Source: Aurelia coerulea (Eukaryota > Cnidaria > Scyphozoa > Semaeostomeae > Ulmaridae). Taken from it: a stretch of DNA of 64,000 bases. The DNA is taken from contig CM076958.1 in the NCBI GenBank assembly GCA_039566865.1, positions 10,020,501 through 10,084,500 on the forward strand, in the 5' to 3' direction. Positions 9,598 to 23,760 of this stretch are shown piece after piece (position 1 is the stretch's first letter; every line of letters begins with the position of its first letter). The position numbers and the translations under genes are program-made. Under the pieces are notes generated by a model. The model was given only the letters and a program-made list of their open reading frames with translations, had not been told where the DNA came from and did not search any database.

Positions 9598-11606
9598 GCT
9601 GTTAACGCAGTTAAGTAAGTGCTGCTCATAGCATTATTGATAATAGCATTCCGCAGATTGTGAAAAGAATAAATGTCAGAGTGGATATTTCGGAGCATGT
9701 GGTTGAAACCAAGTTAAATTGCAGCTTTTTAAGGTAAAACAATTAAAAAAACCATGAGAACTGTTTGTAAATGTCAAGACTGCATCAAACGACTATAATA
9801 ATCATTAAAATTCAATGCGATATTAATCTCACTTCAAGTCTTCAATTGCAATTTCAAGACTCAGTTAATCAATGTCAGTTCATTTTGTACTTTCTTGGAC
9901 TGCAAGGCTTTCTTTCTCCTAGGTGGCACCTCAAATAGTGTATGGTTTTCTTTCTCATTTGGCCATAGATCAACACTGCTATTTTGAAGTAAAAATAGTT
10001 TTGATGTTTTAGTAATACAGAGCTTTGATCATTTCTTTGTAATTAGCTCAGAATGTCAATTATCTGCTTCCATCTGCATTAATCAGCCTCTTCGATAATA
10101 TTCAAACAACTTGATACATGATGGCAACACACAAAGTGTTCCCCATTTCAATTCTGTGTCAAATAACAAGCTTTGTACTTTGCCTCAAATGAAAGCAAGT
10201 CTTGAGGGTATATGATGCACAACAGTTGAGCACAACAATTCTTCAAAAGTTAATCTGGTGACAGTTTGTATCAAAGTTAAAAGGTTGCAAGGTGTGAAGA
10301 ATGGTCACAGAGGCAATGCTGATCCAATGCTTTTTGGTTTTTGTAATAATTTGCCTCCAGATAACTAATTTGTAAGATAACTTTCTTATGCTGCGTTGGT
10401 CTTTGAATGTCAATGGTTAAAGAAGCAAATACTGATCCAATGCTGTGCAAACTGTTACAGGAATATGAACAGCTCATATGTAGAATGTGATCCAATGCTG
10501 TGTTAATTTTTACATGGGCTGTCACAAATTAATAACGTTACCTTTCACTTCTGCAACAAAATACATGAGATATTAAGCTTTCGTTTATGAGATGTATATG
10601 TGCATGGTCATATGGCAACATTAAAGGGGCCTTTGCAAGGAGCATGGTTTGTGAACACACCATTGTGTGGTCTTTTCGTTGTTGCCATTTTTACAGTTCA
10701 CAAAAATGACCACCAATAAAAAGATGGCACATGCAAGGTATGGTGGTTGGAAAGGCCGATTTAAGTACATATATAAAACCCTGAGTTTGTATTGAAAATT
10801 GCATGGTTGTTATCTGTGAAAATCTGTAAGTGCTGTATGCAAGGAAATGAATGGTGAATCATTACATTATCATCTTGTGTATTACTAAAAAAAGAGCCTT
10901 GACAAATATTTCCAAAATTGAGCATCCTGAATGATCAGATTCATTTAATTTGCTGTTTGTTTCAGTTGGTTGCGAAGTAGTAACTTTTGTTGCCACAATA
11001 ATGGGCAATTCACTGTTTATAACCACAATGGGTGATTCACTTTTTCTTTCCACAATGGAAAGTCACTGTTGTCAGGTGCCTCAGTGGGAATTTCTGATAT
11101 ATTGGCTTTTGTTGCTACAAGTGGCAATACCACAATGGGTTTATACGTTTAATTTTGTGCCACAAAGGGCAGGTCATTGCTGTTTATTTGTGAAAGTGTA
11201 AGAAATGCTTAGGTAGGCCTAGTCTAGGCCTTCGTTGATGACATCTTCCTGGAACCTGTCCGCTGCAGAAGAACACATTTTCAACACAACAGAGAGCATA
11301 AAGAGAAACCCTCTCTTATTTACTATGAAATGAGATGTAAAAAATGATTTGATACGTACCAGAGTCCGTGAAAATTCCCTTCCTCTTCTCGCAATGAACG
11401 TGAGCCAACTCCTTGCATCCAAAATCAAAGCGGTGGGTGGGGAAGCATTTCAGTCGGCCAGCACGATGCTTGTTTGGTTGCGTGGGCAGCATTTCAGTCG
11501 GCGAGCACGATGCTTGTTTGGTTTTTGCATCCATACAAACACCGCCATCGACACAGGAATTTCACTGAACCCGTCTAAATTCTGCTACGCGCATGCACTT
11601 TGCAGC
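9598..11606. other. non-satellite block inside the array, no gene recognised
   Basis: Satellite sequence stops within the word AAAGTTTCAAAA and resumes at AATAATCGATG; the 2.0 kb between is unrelated. It contains locally repeated words: CTGATCCAATGCT near 10320 and 10430 with a related TGATCCAATGCTGTG near 10487, and several CACAATGGG/GATTCACT variants between 10990 and 11170. Frames of up to 94 codons (for example 11349-11633 plus, 10277-10525 minus) have no recognisable domain. No inverted ends or target duplication were found. It could be an older insertion or a piece of pre-existing unique DNA. The monomer on the left (9460-9597) closely matches one at 12537-12673 to the right. Confidence 0.6.
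11445..11525. repeat. 44-bp tandem duplication
   Basis: The word GCATTTCAGTCGG followed by CAGCACGATGCTTGTTTGGTT (one mismatch) starts at 11445 and again at 11489, a 44-bp offset, inside the non-satellite block. Confidence 0.85.
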
Positions 11607-14600
11607 AATAATCGATGTTTGTTAATGCGGTAAAGCTAACAAGAAAGTTAAGAAAAAAGTAATGGCTATGGGAAAGTTTCAAAAACAGGCGGCTGCATCA
11701 CTTAAAAAGTGCTATGAAAGAAGTTAATAGCGGAACTAAAGTTTTAAGGTATGATGAGGGCAATACTCAATGAACTCTCAATCGTAGCTACCAAGTTGCA
11801 TTAATCCACACTTTCTATGTCGAAAATTTGTTTTCCTTGAGAAAATAAACAGATAATTAATCGATGTTTGTATATGCAGTAAAGCTAACTTAAGAGTAAA
11901 GCTGTCTTTAGCAATGTTTCAACGAATTGCGGCTGCATCACTAAAATAATGCTCTGAAAGAAGTTAATAGCAGAACTAAAGTTTTAAGGTATGATGAGTG
12001 CAACAATCAATAAGTTCTTAATTGTAGCTACCAAGTTACTTTAATCCACACTTTCTATGTGGAAAATTTGATTTACTTCAGAAAATAAACATTTAATTAA
12101 TCGATGTTTATTAATGCGGTAAAGCTAACATCAAAGTTAAGAAAAAACTAATGGCTATGGGAAGGTTTCAAAAAATGGCGGCTGCATCACTAAAATAGTG
12201 CTCTGAAAGAAGTTAATAGCAGAACTAAAGTTTTAAAGAATGATGAAAGCAATACTCTTTAAACTCTTAATTGTCGCTACTAAATTACTTTAATCCTCAG
12301 TTTCTATGTGGAAAATTTGATTTACTTCAGAAAATAAACATTTAATTAATCGATGTTTTTTAATGCGGTAAAGCTAACTTGAAACTTAAGAAAAAACTAA
12401 TGGCTATGGGAAAGTTTCAAAAAATGGCGGCTGCATCACTAAAATAGTGCTCTGAAAGAAGTTAATAGCAGAACTAAAGTTTTAAAGAATGATGAAAGCA
12501 ATACTCTTTAAACTCTCAATTGTAGCTACTAAATTACTTTAATTTGCACTTTTTATATTGTAAATTTGATTTACTTCAGAAAGTAAGCATTTAAATAATC
12601 TATGTTTGTTAATGCGGTAAAGTTAACATGAAACTTATGAAAAAACTAATGGCTATGAGAAAGTTTCAAAAAATGGAGGCTGCATCAGTAAAATAGTGCT
12701 CTGAAAGAAGTTAAAAGCAGAACTAAAGTTTTAAAGAATGATTAAAGCAATACTCTTTAAACTCTTAATTGTAGCTACCAAGTTGCTTTAATCAACACTT
12801 TCTATGTCGAAAATTTGTTTTCCTTGAGAAAATAAACAGATAATTAATCGATGTTTGTATATGCAGTAAAGCTAACATAAGTGTAAAGCTGTCTTTAGTA
12901 ATGTTTCAACGAATTGCGGCTGCATCACTAATATAATGCTCTGAAAGAAGTTAATAGCAAAACTAAAGTTTTAAGGTATGATGAGTGCAATAATCAATAA
13001 TTTCTTAATTGTAGCTACCAAGTTACTTTATTCTAAACTTTTTATGTGGAGAATTTGATTTCCTTAAGAAAATAAACAGATAGTTCATTGATGTTTGCTT
13101 ATGCAGTAAAGCTAACATAAGACTAAAAAAAAACTTATGTCTTTAGTAATGTTTCAAAGAATGGTGGCTGCAGATCTAATATAGTGCTCTTAAAGAAATT
13201 AATTGCAGAACTAATGTTTAAAAGAATGATTAGGGCAATACTTTTTAAACTCTTAATTGTAGCTACTATGTTATTTTAATCCAAACATTTTACATTGTAA
13301 ATTTGATTTAGTTCAGAAAATAAATATTTAAATAATCGATGTTTGTTAATGCGGTAAAGCTAACATGAAAGTTAAGAAAAAACTAATGGCTATGGGAAAG
13401 TTTCAAAAAATGGCGGCTGCATCACTAAAATAGTGCTCTGAAAGAAGTTAATAGCAGAACTAAAGTTTTAAAGAATGATGAAAGCAATACTCTTTAAACT
13501 CTTAATTGTCGCTACTAAGTTACTTTAATCCTCAGTTTCTATGTGGAAAATTTGATTTACTTCAGAAAATAAACATTTAATTAATCTATGTTTGTTAATG
13601 CGGTAAAGCTAACTTGAAACTTAAGAAAAAACTAATGACTATGGGAAAGTTTCACAAAATGGCGACTGCATCACTAAAATAGTGCTCTGAAAGAAGTTAA
13701 TAGCAGAACTAAAGTTTTAAAGAATGATAAGTGCAATACTCAATAAACTCTTAACTGTAGCTACTACGTTATTTTAATCTACACTTTTTATGTGATAAAT
13801 TTGATTTAAGCATTTAAATAATCGATGTTTGTTAATGCGGTAAAGATAACATAGGACTAAAGAAAAAACTAATAGCTATGATAAACATTCAAAAATGGCG
13901 GCTGCATCACCTAAAAAATGCTCTCAAAGAAGTTAATAGCAAAACTAAAGTTTAAAAGAATTACAACTGCAATACTCAATAAACTCTTAATTGTAGATAC
14001 CAAGTTGCTTGAATCCACACTTTCTATGTGGAAAATTTGTTTCCTTGAGAAAATAAACAGATGATTAATCGATGTTTGTATATGCAGTAAAGCTAACATA
14101 AGACTAAAGGAAAGACTAATGTCTTTAGCAATTTTTCAACAAATGGCGGCTGCATCACTAAAATAGTGCTCTGAAAGAAGTTAATAGCAGAAGTTTAAAA
14201 GAATGATGAGTGCAATACTCAATAAACTCTTAATTGTAGCTACCAAGTTGCTTTAATCAACACTTTCTATGTGGAAAATTTGTTTTCCTTAAGAAAATAA
14301 ACAGATAGTTCATCGATGTTTGCTTATGCAGTAAAGCTAACATAAGACTAAAAAAAACCAATTTCTTTAGTATAGACTCAAAGAATGATGGTTGCAGATC
14401 TAATATAGTGCTCTGAAAGAAGTTAATTGCAGAACTAACTTTTAAAAGAATGATACGTGCAATACTCAATAAACTCTTAATTGTAGCTACCAAGTTGCTT
14501 AAATCCACACTTTCTATGTGGAAAATTTGTTTTCCTTGAAAAAATAAAAAGATAGTTCATCGATGTTTGCTTATGCAGTGAAGCTAACATAAGACTAAAG

Positions 14601-17600
14601 AAAAGACTAATGTCTTTAGTAATGTTTCAACAAATGGCGGCTGCACCACTAAAATAGTGCTCTGAAAGAAGTTAATAGCAGAACAAAAGTTTTAAATAAT
14701 GATGAAAGCAATACTCTTTAAACTCTTAATTGTGGCTACTAAGTTACTTTAATCCTCAGTTTTTATGTGGAAAATTTGATTTACTTCAGAAAATAAACAT
14801 TTAATTAATCGATGTTTGTTAATGCGATAAAGCTAACTTGAAACTTAAGAAAAAACTAATGTCTTTAGTAATACTTCAAAGAATGGTGGTTGCAGATCTA
14901 ATACAGTGCTCTGAAAGAAGTTAATTGCAGAACTAAAGTTTTAAAGAATGGTTAGTGCAATACTCAATAAACTCTTAATTGTAGCTACCAAGTTGCTTTA
15001 ATCCACACTTTCTATGTGGAAAATTTTATTTGCTTCAGAAAATAAACATTTTAGTAATCGATGTTTGTTAATGCGGTAAAGCTAACTTGAAAGTTAAGAA
15101 AAAACTACTGGCTATGAGAAAGTTTCAAAAAATGGCGGCTGCATCACTAAAATAGTTCTCTGAAAGAAGTTAATAGCAGAACTAAAGTTCAAAAGAATGG
15201 TGAAAGCAATACTCTTTAAACTCTTAATTGTAGCTACTAAGTTACTTTAATCCACAGTTTCTATGTGGAAAAACCTTTTTTCCTTCAGAAGATAAATATT
15301 TAATTATTCGATGTTTGTTAATGCAGTAAAGCTAACATAGGACTGAAGAAAATGTTTATGTCTTTAGTAATGTTTCAAAGAATGGTGGCTGCAGAACTAA
15401 TATAGTGCTCTGAAAGAAGTTAATTGCAGAACTAGAGTTTTAAGGTAGGATCAGTACAATACTCAATAATTTCTTAATATTAGCTACTAAGTTACTTTAA
15501 TCTACACTTTTTATGTGGAAAATATAATTTACTTCAGAAAATAAACATTCAATTAATCGATGTTTGTAAAGCTAACTTGAAACTTAAGAAAAAACTAATG
15601 GCTATGGTAAAGTTTCAAAAAATGGCACCTGCATCACATAAAAAGTGCTCCGAAAGAAGTTAATAGCAGAACTAAAGTTTTAAAGAATGACGAGTGCAAT
15701 ACTCAATAAACTCTTAATTGTAGCTACCAAGTTGCTTTAATCCACACTTTCTATGTGGAAAATTTGTTTTCTTTTAGAAAATGAAACAGATAATCAATCG
15801 ATGCTTGTATATGCAATAAAGCTAACATAAGACTAAAAAAACTTATGTCTTTTGTAATGTTTCAAAGAATGGTGGCTGCAGATCTAATAAAGTTCTCTGA
15901 AAGAAGTTATTTGCAGAACTAAAGTTTTCAAGAATGATGAGTGCAATACTTTTTAAACTCTTAATTGTAGCTACTAAGTTACTTTAATCCATACTTTTTA
16001 CATTGTAAATTTGATTTACTTCATGAAACAAACATTTAACTTATCGTTCTTTGCTAATGCAATAAATCTAACATGAAAGTTAAGAAAAAACAAATGCCTA
16101 TGGGAAAGTTTCAAAAAATGGCGGCTGCATCACTAAAATAGTAATCTGAACGAAATTAATAGCAGAACTAAAGTTTTAAAGAATGATGACAGCAATACTC
16201 TTTAAACTCTTAATTGTTGCTACTAAGTTACTTTAATCCTCAGTTTTTATGTGGAAAATTTGATTTACTTCAGAAAATAAACATTTAATTAATCGATGTT
16301 TGTTAATGCGATAAAGCTAACATGAAACTTAAGAAAAAACTAATGTCTTTAGTAATACTTCAAAGAATGGTGGTTGCAGATCTAATACAGTGCTCTGAAA
16401 GAAGTTAATAGCAGAACTAAAGTTTTAAAGAATGGTTAGTGCAATACTCAATAAACTCTTAATTGTAGCTAACAAGTTGCTTTGGTCCACACTTTCTTTG
16501 TGGAAAATTTGATTTACTTCAGAAAACAAACATTTTGTTAATCGATGTTTGTTAATGCGGTAAAGCTAACAAAGGACTAAAGAGAAAACTAATATCTTTA
16601 GTAATTTTTCAAAGAATGGCGGCTGCATCACTAAAATAGAGCTTTGAAAGAAGTTTAGAACAGAACTAAAGTTTAAAAGAATGATAAGTGCAATACTCAA
16701 TAAACTCTTAATTGTAGCTACTAAGTTACTTTAATCTACACTTTTTATGTGAAAAATTTGATTTACTTTAAAAAATAAGCATTTAAATAATCGATGTTTG
16801 TTAATGCGGTAAAGCCAACTTGAAAGTTAAGAAAAAGCTAATGGATATGGTAAAGTTTCAAAAAATGGCGGCTGCATCACTAAAATAGTGCTCTGAAAGA
16901 AGTTAATAGCAGAAGTTTAAAAGAATGATGAGTGCAATACTCAATAAACTCTTAATTGTAGCTACCAAGTTGCTTTAATCCACACTTTCTATGTGGAAAA
17001 TTTTTTTTCCTTTAGAAAATAAACAGGTAATTAATCGATGTTTGTATAAGCAGTAAAGCTAGCATAAAACTAAAGAAAAGACTAATGTCTTTAGAAATGT
17101 TTCAACGAATGGCGGCTTCATCACTAAAATAATACTCTGAAAGAAGTTAATAGCAGAAATAAAGTTTTAAGGTATGATGAGTGTAATACTTTTTAAACTC
17201 CTAATTGTAGCTGCTAAGTTACTTTAATCCTCAGTTTCTATGTGGGAAATTTGATTTACTTCAGAAAATAAACATTTAATTAATCGATGTTTGTTAATGC
17301 GGTAAAGCTAACATAAGACTAAAGAAAAAACTAATGTCTTTAGTAATGTTTCAAAAATGGTGGCTGCATCACTTAAAAAGTGCTCTGAAAGAAGTTAATA
17401 GCAGAACTAAAGTTTAAAAGAATGATGAGTGCAATACTCAATAAACTCTTAATTGTAGCTACTAAGTTGCTTTAATCCACACTTTCTATATGGTAAATTT
17501 GTTTTCCTTGAAAAAATAAACAGATAATTCACCGATGTTTGCTTATACAGTAAAGCTAACATAAGACTAAAGAAAAAACTAATTTCTTTAGTATAGTTTC

Positions 17601-19949
17601 AAAGAATGATGGTTGCAGATCTAATATAGTGCTCTGAAAGAAGTTAATTGCAGAACTAAAGTTTAAAAGAATGATGTGTGCAATACTCAATAAACTCTTA
17701 ATTGTAGCTACTAAGTTGCTTTAATCCACACTTTCTATATGGTAAATTTGTTTTCCTTGAAAAAATAAACAGATAATTCATCGATGTTTGCTTATACAGT
17801 AAAGCTAACATCAGACTAAAAAAAACTAATGTCTTTAGTAATGTTTCAAAGAATGGTGGCTGCAGAACTAATATAGTGCTCTGAAAGAAGTTAATTGCCG
17901 AACTAGAGTTTTCAAGAATGATGAAAGCAATACTCTTTAAACTCTTAATTGTAGCTACTAAGTTACTATTTTTTTCCTAGTTTTTATGTGTAAAATCTTT
18001 TTTCGTTTAGAAAATAAACATTTAATTATTCGATGTTTGTTAATGCTGTAAAGCTGACATAGGACTAAAGAAAAAACTAATATCTTTAGTAATGTTTCAA
18101 ATAATGGTGGCTGCAGAACTAATATAGTGCTCTGAAAGAAGTTAATTGAAGGACTACAGTTTTCAATAATGATAAGTGCAATACTCAATAATTTCTTAAT
18201 ATTAGCTACTAAGTTACTTTAATCTACACTTTTTATGTGGAAAATTTAATTTACTTCAGAAAATAAACATTCAATGAATTGATGGTTGTAAAGGTAACTT
18301 GAAACTTAAGAAAAACTAATGGCTATGGTAAAGTCTCAAAAAATGGCGGCTGCATCACATAAAAAGTGCTCTGAAAGAAGTTAATAGCAGCACTAAAGTT
18401 TTAAAGAATAACGAGTGCAATACTCAATAAACTCTTAACTGTAGCTACCAAGTTGCTTTAATCCACACTTTCTATGTGGAAAATTTGTTTTCTTTGAGAA
18501 AATGAACAGATATTTAATCGATGTTTGTATATGCAGTAAAGCTAACATAAGACTAAAGAGAAAACTAATCTCTTTAGTAATGTTTCAAATAATGGTGGCT
18601 GCAGAACTAATATGGTGCTCTGAAAGAAGTTAATTGAAGAACTACAGTTTTCAATAATGATGAGTGCAATACTTTTTAAACTCTTGATTGTAGCTACTAA
18701 CTTACTTTAATCTATACTTTTTACATTGTAAATTTAATTTACTTCAGAAAATAAACATTTAAATAATCGATGTTTGTTAATGCGGTAAAGCTAACATCAA
18801 AGTTAAGAAAAAACAAATGGCTATGGGAAAGTTTCAAAAAATGGCGGCTACATCACTAAAATAGTGCTCTGAAAGAAGTTAATAGCAGAACTAAAGCTTT
18901 AAAGAATGATGAAAGCAATACTCTTTAAACTCTTAATTGTAGCTACTAAGTTACTTTAATTCCCAGTTTCTATGTGGAAAAACCTTTTTTCCTTCAGAAA
19001 ATAAATATTTAATCATTCGATCATTGTTAATGCAGAAAAGCTAAATAGGACTTCAGAAAATGCTTATGTCTTTAGTAATGTTTCAAAGAATGGTGGCTGC
19101 AGAACTAATATAGTGCTCTGAAAGAAGTTAATTGCAGAACTACAGTTTTAAGGTATGATGAGTGCAGTACTCAAAAAATTCTTAATATTAGCTACTAAGT
19201 TACTTTACTCTACACTTTTTATGTGGAAAATTTAATTTACTTCCAGAAAATAAACATTCAATTAATTGATGTTTGTAAAGCTAAATTGAAACTTAAGAAA
19301 AAACTAATGGCTATGGTAAAGTTTCAAAAAATGGCGGCTGCATCACATAAAAAGTGCTCTGAAAGAAGTTAATAGCAGAAATAAAGTTTTAAAGAATGAC
19401 GAGTGCAATACTCAATAAACTCTTAATTGTAGCTACCAAGTTGCTTTCATGCACACTTTCTATGTGGAAAATTTGTTTTCCTTCAGAAAATAAACAGATA
19501 ATTAATCGATGTTTGTATATGCAGTAAAGCTAACATAAAACTAAAGAGAAAACTAATGTCTTTAGTAAAGTTTCAAAAAATGGCGGCTGCATCACTAAAA
19601 TAGTGCTCTGAAAGAAGTTAATAGCAGAACTAAAGTTTTAAAGAATGATGAAAGCAATACTCTTTAAACTCTTAATTGTGGCTACTAAGTAACTGTAATC
19701 CTCAGTTTCTATGTGAAAATTTTGATTTACTTCAGAAAATAAACATTTGATTAATCGATGTCTGTTAATGCTGTAAAGCTAACTTGAAACTTAAGAATAA
19801 ACTAATGTCTTAAGTAATGCTTCAAAGAATGGTGGTTGCAGATCTAATACAGTGCTCTGAAAGAAGTTAATTGCAGAACTAAATTTTTAAAGAATGATTA
19901 GTGCAATAATCAATTAACTCTTAATTGTAGCTACCAAGTTGCTTTAATC

Positions 19950-22900
19950 CACACTTTTTATGTGGAAAATTTGATTTACTTCAGAAAAAAAACATTTGAA
20001 TAATTGATGTTTGTTAATGCTGTAAGGATAACATAGGACTAAAGAAAAAACTAGTAGCTATGGTAAAAATTCAAACAATGGCGGCTGCATCACCTAAATA
20101 ATGCTCTGAAAGAAGTTAATAGCAGAACTAAAGTTTAAAAGAATGACGACTGCAATACTCAATAAACTCTTAATTGTAGCTAGCAAGTTGCTTTAATCCA
20201 CACTTTCGAAGTAGAAAATTTGTTTTCCTTGAGAAAATAAACAGATGATTAATCGATGTTTGTATATGCAGTAAAGCTAACATAAGACTAAAGAAAAGAC
20301 TAATGTCTTTAGTAATGTTTCAACAAATAGTGGTTGCAGATCTAATACAGTGCTCTGAAAGAAGTTAATTGCAGAACTAAAGTTTTAAAGAATGATTAGT
20401 GCAATACTCAATAAACTCTTAATTGTAGCTACCAAGTTGCTTTAATCCACACTTTTTATGTGGAAAATTTGATTTACTTCAGAAAATAAACATTTTATTA
20501 ATCGATGTTTGTATATGCAGTAAAGCTAACATAAGACTTAAGAAAATGCTGATGTCTTTAGTAATGTTTCAAAGAAAGGTGGCTGCAGAACTAATATAGT
20601 GCTCTGAAAGAAGTTAATTGCAGAACTACAGTTTTAAGGTATGATAAGTGCAATACTCAATAATTTCTTAATATTAGCTACTAAGTTATTTTAATCTACA
20701 CTTTTTATGTGGAAAATTTAATTCACTTCAGAAAATAAACATTTAATTAATCGATGTTTGTTAATGCGTTAAAGCTAACTTGAAACTTAGGAAAAAACTA
20801 ATGTCTTTAGTAATACTTCAAAGAATGGTGGTTGCAGATCTAATACAGTGCTCTGAAAGAAATTAATTGCAGAACTAAAGTTTTAAAGAATGATTAGTGC
20901 AATACTCAATAAACTCTTAATTGTAGCTACCAAGTTGCTTTAATCCACACTTTCTATGTGGAAAATTTGATTTAATTCAGAAAATAAACATTTAATTAAT
21001 CGATGTTTGTTAATGCGGTAAAGCTAACTTGAAACTTAAGAAAAATCTAATAGCCATGGTAAAAATTCAAAAAATGGCGGCTGCATCACATCAAAAATGC
21101 TCTGAAAGAAATTAATTGCAGAACTAAAGTTTTAAAGAATGATTAGTGCAATACTCAATAAACTCTTAATTGTAGCTACCAAGTTGCTTTGATCCACACT
21201 TTCGAAGTGGAAAATTTGTTTTCCTTGAGAAAATAAACAGATGATTAATCGATGTTTGTATATGCAGTAAAGCTAACATAGGACTAAAGAAAAGACGAAT
21301 GTCTTTAGTAATGTTTCAACAAATGGTGGTTGCAGATCTAATACAGTGCTCTGAAAGAAGTTAATTGCAGAACTAAAGTTTTAAAGAATGATTAGTGCAA
21401 TACTCAATAAACTCTTAATTGTAGCTACCAAGTTGCTTTAATCAAAACTTTCTATGTGGAAAATTTCTTTTCCTTGAGAAAATAAACATTTTATTAATCG
21501 ATGTTTGTATATGCAGTAAAGCTAACTTGAAACTTAAGAAAAAACTAATGTCTTTAGTAATGTTTCAAAGAAAGGTGGCTGCAGAACTAATATAGTGCTC
21601 TGAAAGAAGTTAATTGCAGAACTACAGTTTTACGGTATGATAAGTGCAATACTCAATTATTTCTTAATATTAGCTACTAAGTTATTTTAATCTACACTTT
21701 TTATGTGGAAAATTTAATTAACTTCAGAAAATAAACATTTAATTAATCGATGTTTGTTAATGCGTTAAAGCTAACTTGAAACTTAGGAAAAAACTAATGT
21801 CTTTAGTAATACTTCAAAGAATGGTGGTTGCAGATCTAATACAGTGCTCTGAAAGAAATTAATTGCAGAAATAAAGTTTTAAAGAATGATTAGTGCAATA
21901 CTCAATAAACTCTTAATTGTAGCTACCAAGTTGCTTTAATCCACACTTTTTATGTGGAAAATTTGATTTACTTCAGAAAAAAAACATTTGAATAATTGAT
22001 GTTTGTTAATGCTGTAAGGATAACATAGGACTAAAGAAAAAACTAGTAGCTATGGTAAAAATTCAAACAATGGCGGCTGCATCACCTAAATAATGCTCTG
22101 AAAGAAGTTAATAGCAGAACTAAAGTTTAAAAGAATGACGACTGCAATACTCAATAAACTCTTAATTGTAGCTACCAAGTTGCTTTGATCCACACATTCG
22201 AAGTGGAAAATTTGTTTTCCTTGAGAAAATAAACAGATGATTAATCGATGTTTGTATATGCAGTAAAGCTAACATAGGACTAAAGAAAAGACTAATGTCT
22301 TTAGTAATGTTTCAACAAATGGTGGTTGCAGATCTAATACAGTGCTCTGAAAGAAGTTAATTGCAGAACTAGAGTTTTAAAGAATGATTAGTGCAATACT
22401 CAATAAACTCTTAATTGTAGCTACCAAGCTGCTTTAATCAAAACTTTCTATGTGGAAAATTTCTTTTCCTTGAGAAAATAAACATTTTATTAATCGATGT
22501 TTGTATATGCAGTAAAGCTAACATAAGACTAAAGAAAAAATTAATGTCTTTAGTAATGTTTCAACAAATGGTGCTTGCAGATCTAATACAGTGCTCTGAA
22601 AGAAGTTAATTGCAGAACTAAAGTTTTAAAGAATGATTAGTGCAATACTCAATAAACTCTTAATTGTAGCTACCAAGTTGCTTTAATCAAAACTTTCTAT
22701 GTGGAAAATTTCTTTTCCTTGAGAAAATAAACATTTTATTAATCGATGTTTGTATATGCAGTAAAGCTAACTTGAAACTTAAGAAAAAACTAATGTCTTT
22801 AGTAATGTTTCAAAGAAAGGTGGCTGCAGAACTAATATAGTGCTCTGAAAGAAGTTAATTGCAGAACTACAGTTTTACGGTATGATAAGTGCAATACTCA

Positions 22901-23760
22901 ATTATTTCTTAATATTAGCTACTAAGTTATTTTAATCTACACTTTTTATGTGGAAAATTTAATTAACTTCAGAAAATAAACATTTAATTAATCGATGTTT
23001 GTTAATGCGTTAAAGCTAACTTGAAACTTAGGAAAAAACTAATGGCTATGGTAAAGTTTCAAAAAATGGCGGCTGCATCACTAAAAAAGTGCTCTGAAAG
23101 AAGTTAATTGCAGAAATAAAGTTTTAAAGAATGATTAGTGCAATACTCAATAAACTCTTAATTGTAGCTACCAAGTTGCTTTAATCCACACTTTTTATGT
23201 GGAAAATTTGATTTACTTCAGAAAAAAAACATTTGAATAATTGATGTTTGTTAATGCTGTAAGGATAACATAGGACTAAAGAAAAAACTAGTAGCTATGG
23301 TAAAAATTCAAACAATGGCGGCTGCATCACCTAAATAATGCTCTGAAAGAAGTTAATAGCAGAACTAAAGTTTAAAAGAATGACGACTGCAATACTCAAT
23401 AAACTCTTAATTGTAGCTACCAAGTTGCTTTGATCCACACATTCGAAGTGGAAAATTTGTTTTCCTTGAGAAAATAAACAGATGATTAATCGATGTTTGT
23501 ATATGCAGTAAAGCTAACATAAGACTAAAGAAAAAATTAATGTCTTTAGTAATGTTTCAACAAATGGTGCTTGCAGATCTAATACAGTGCTCTGAAAGAA
23601 GTTAATTGCAGAACTAAAGTTTTAAAGAATGATTAGTGCAATACTCAATAAACTCTTAATTGTAGCTACCAAGTTGCTTTAATCCACACTTTCTATGTGG
23701 AAAATTTGATTTACTTCAGAAAATAAACATTTAATTAATCGATGTTTGTTAATGCGGTAA
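19950..23760 (+). repeat. mosaic higher-order repeat patch
   Basis: Diagnostic words recur at monomer multiples. TTCGAAGT occurs near 20205, 21201, 22197 and 23442 (offsets 996, 996 and 1245). GAAAAAAAACATTTGAATAA occurs near 19984, 21976 and 23221 (offsets 1992 and 1245). GGTGCTTGCAG occurs near 22570 and 23566 (offset 996). The patch therefore mixes 4-, 5- and 8-monomer duplications. Confidence 0.8.

Noticed and set aside
13911..18188. Minus-strand open frames of 60-85 codons in the satellite (INFFQSTIL-like)
   Set aside because: The same frame recurs in satellite monomers and is open only by chance in AT-rich sequence; there is no conservation of the frame between monomers.
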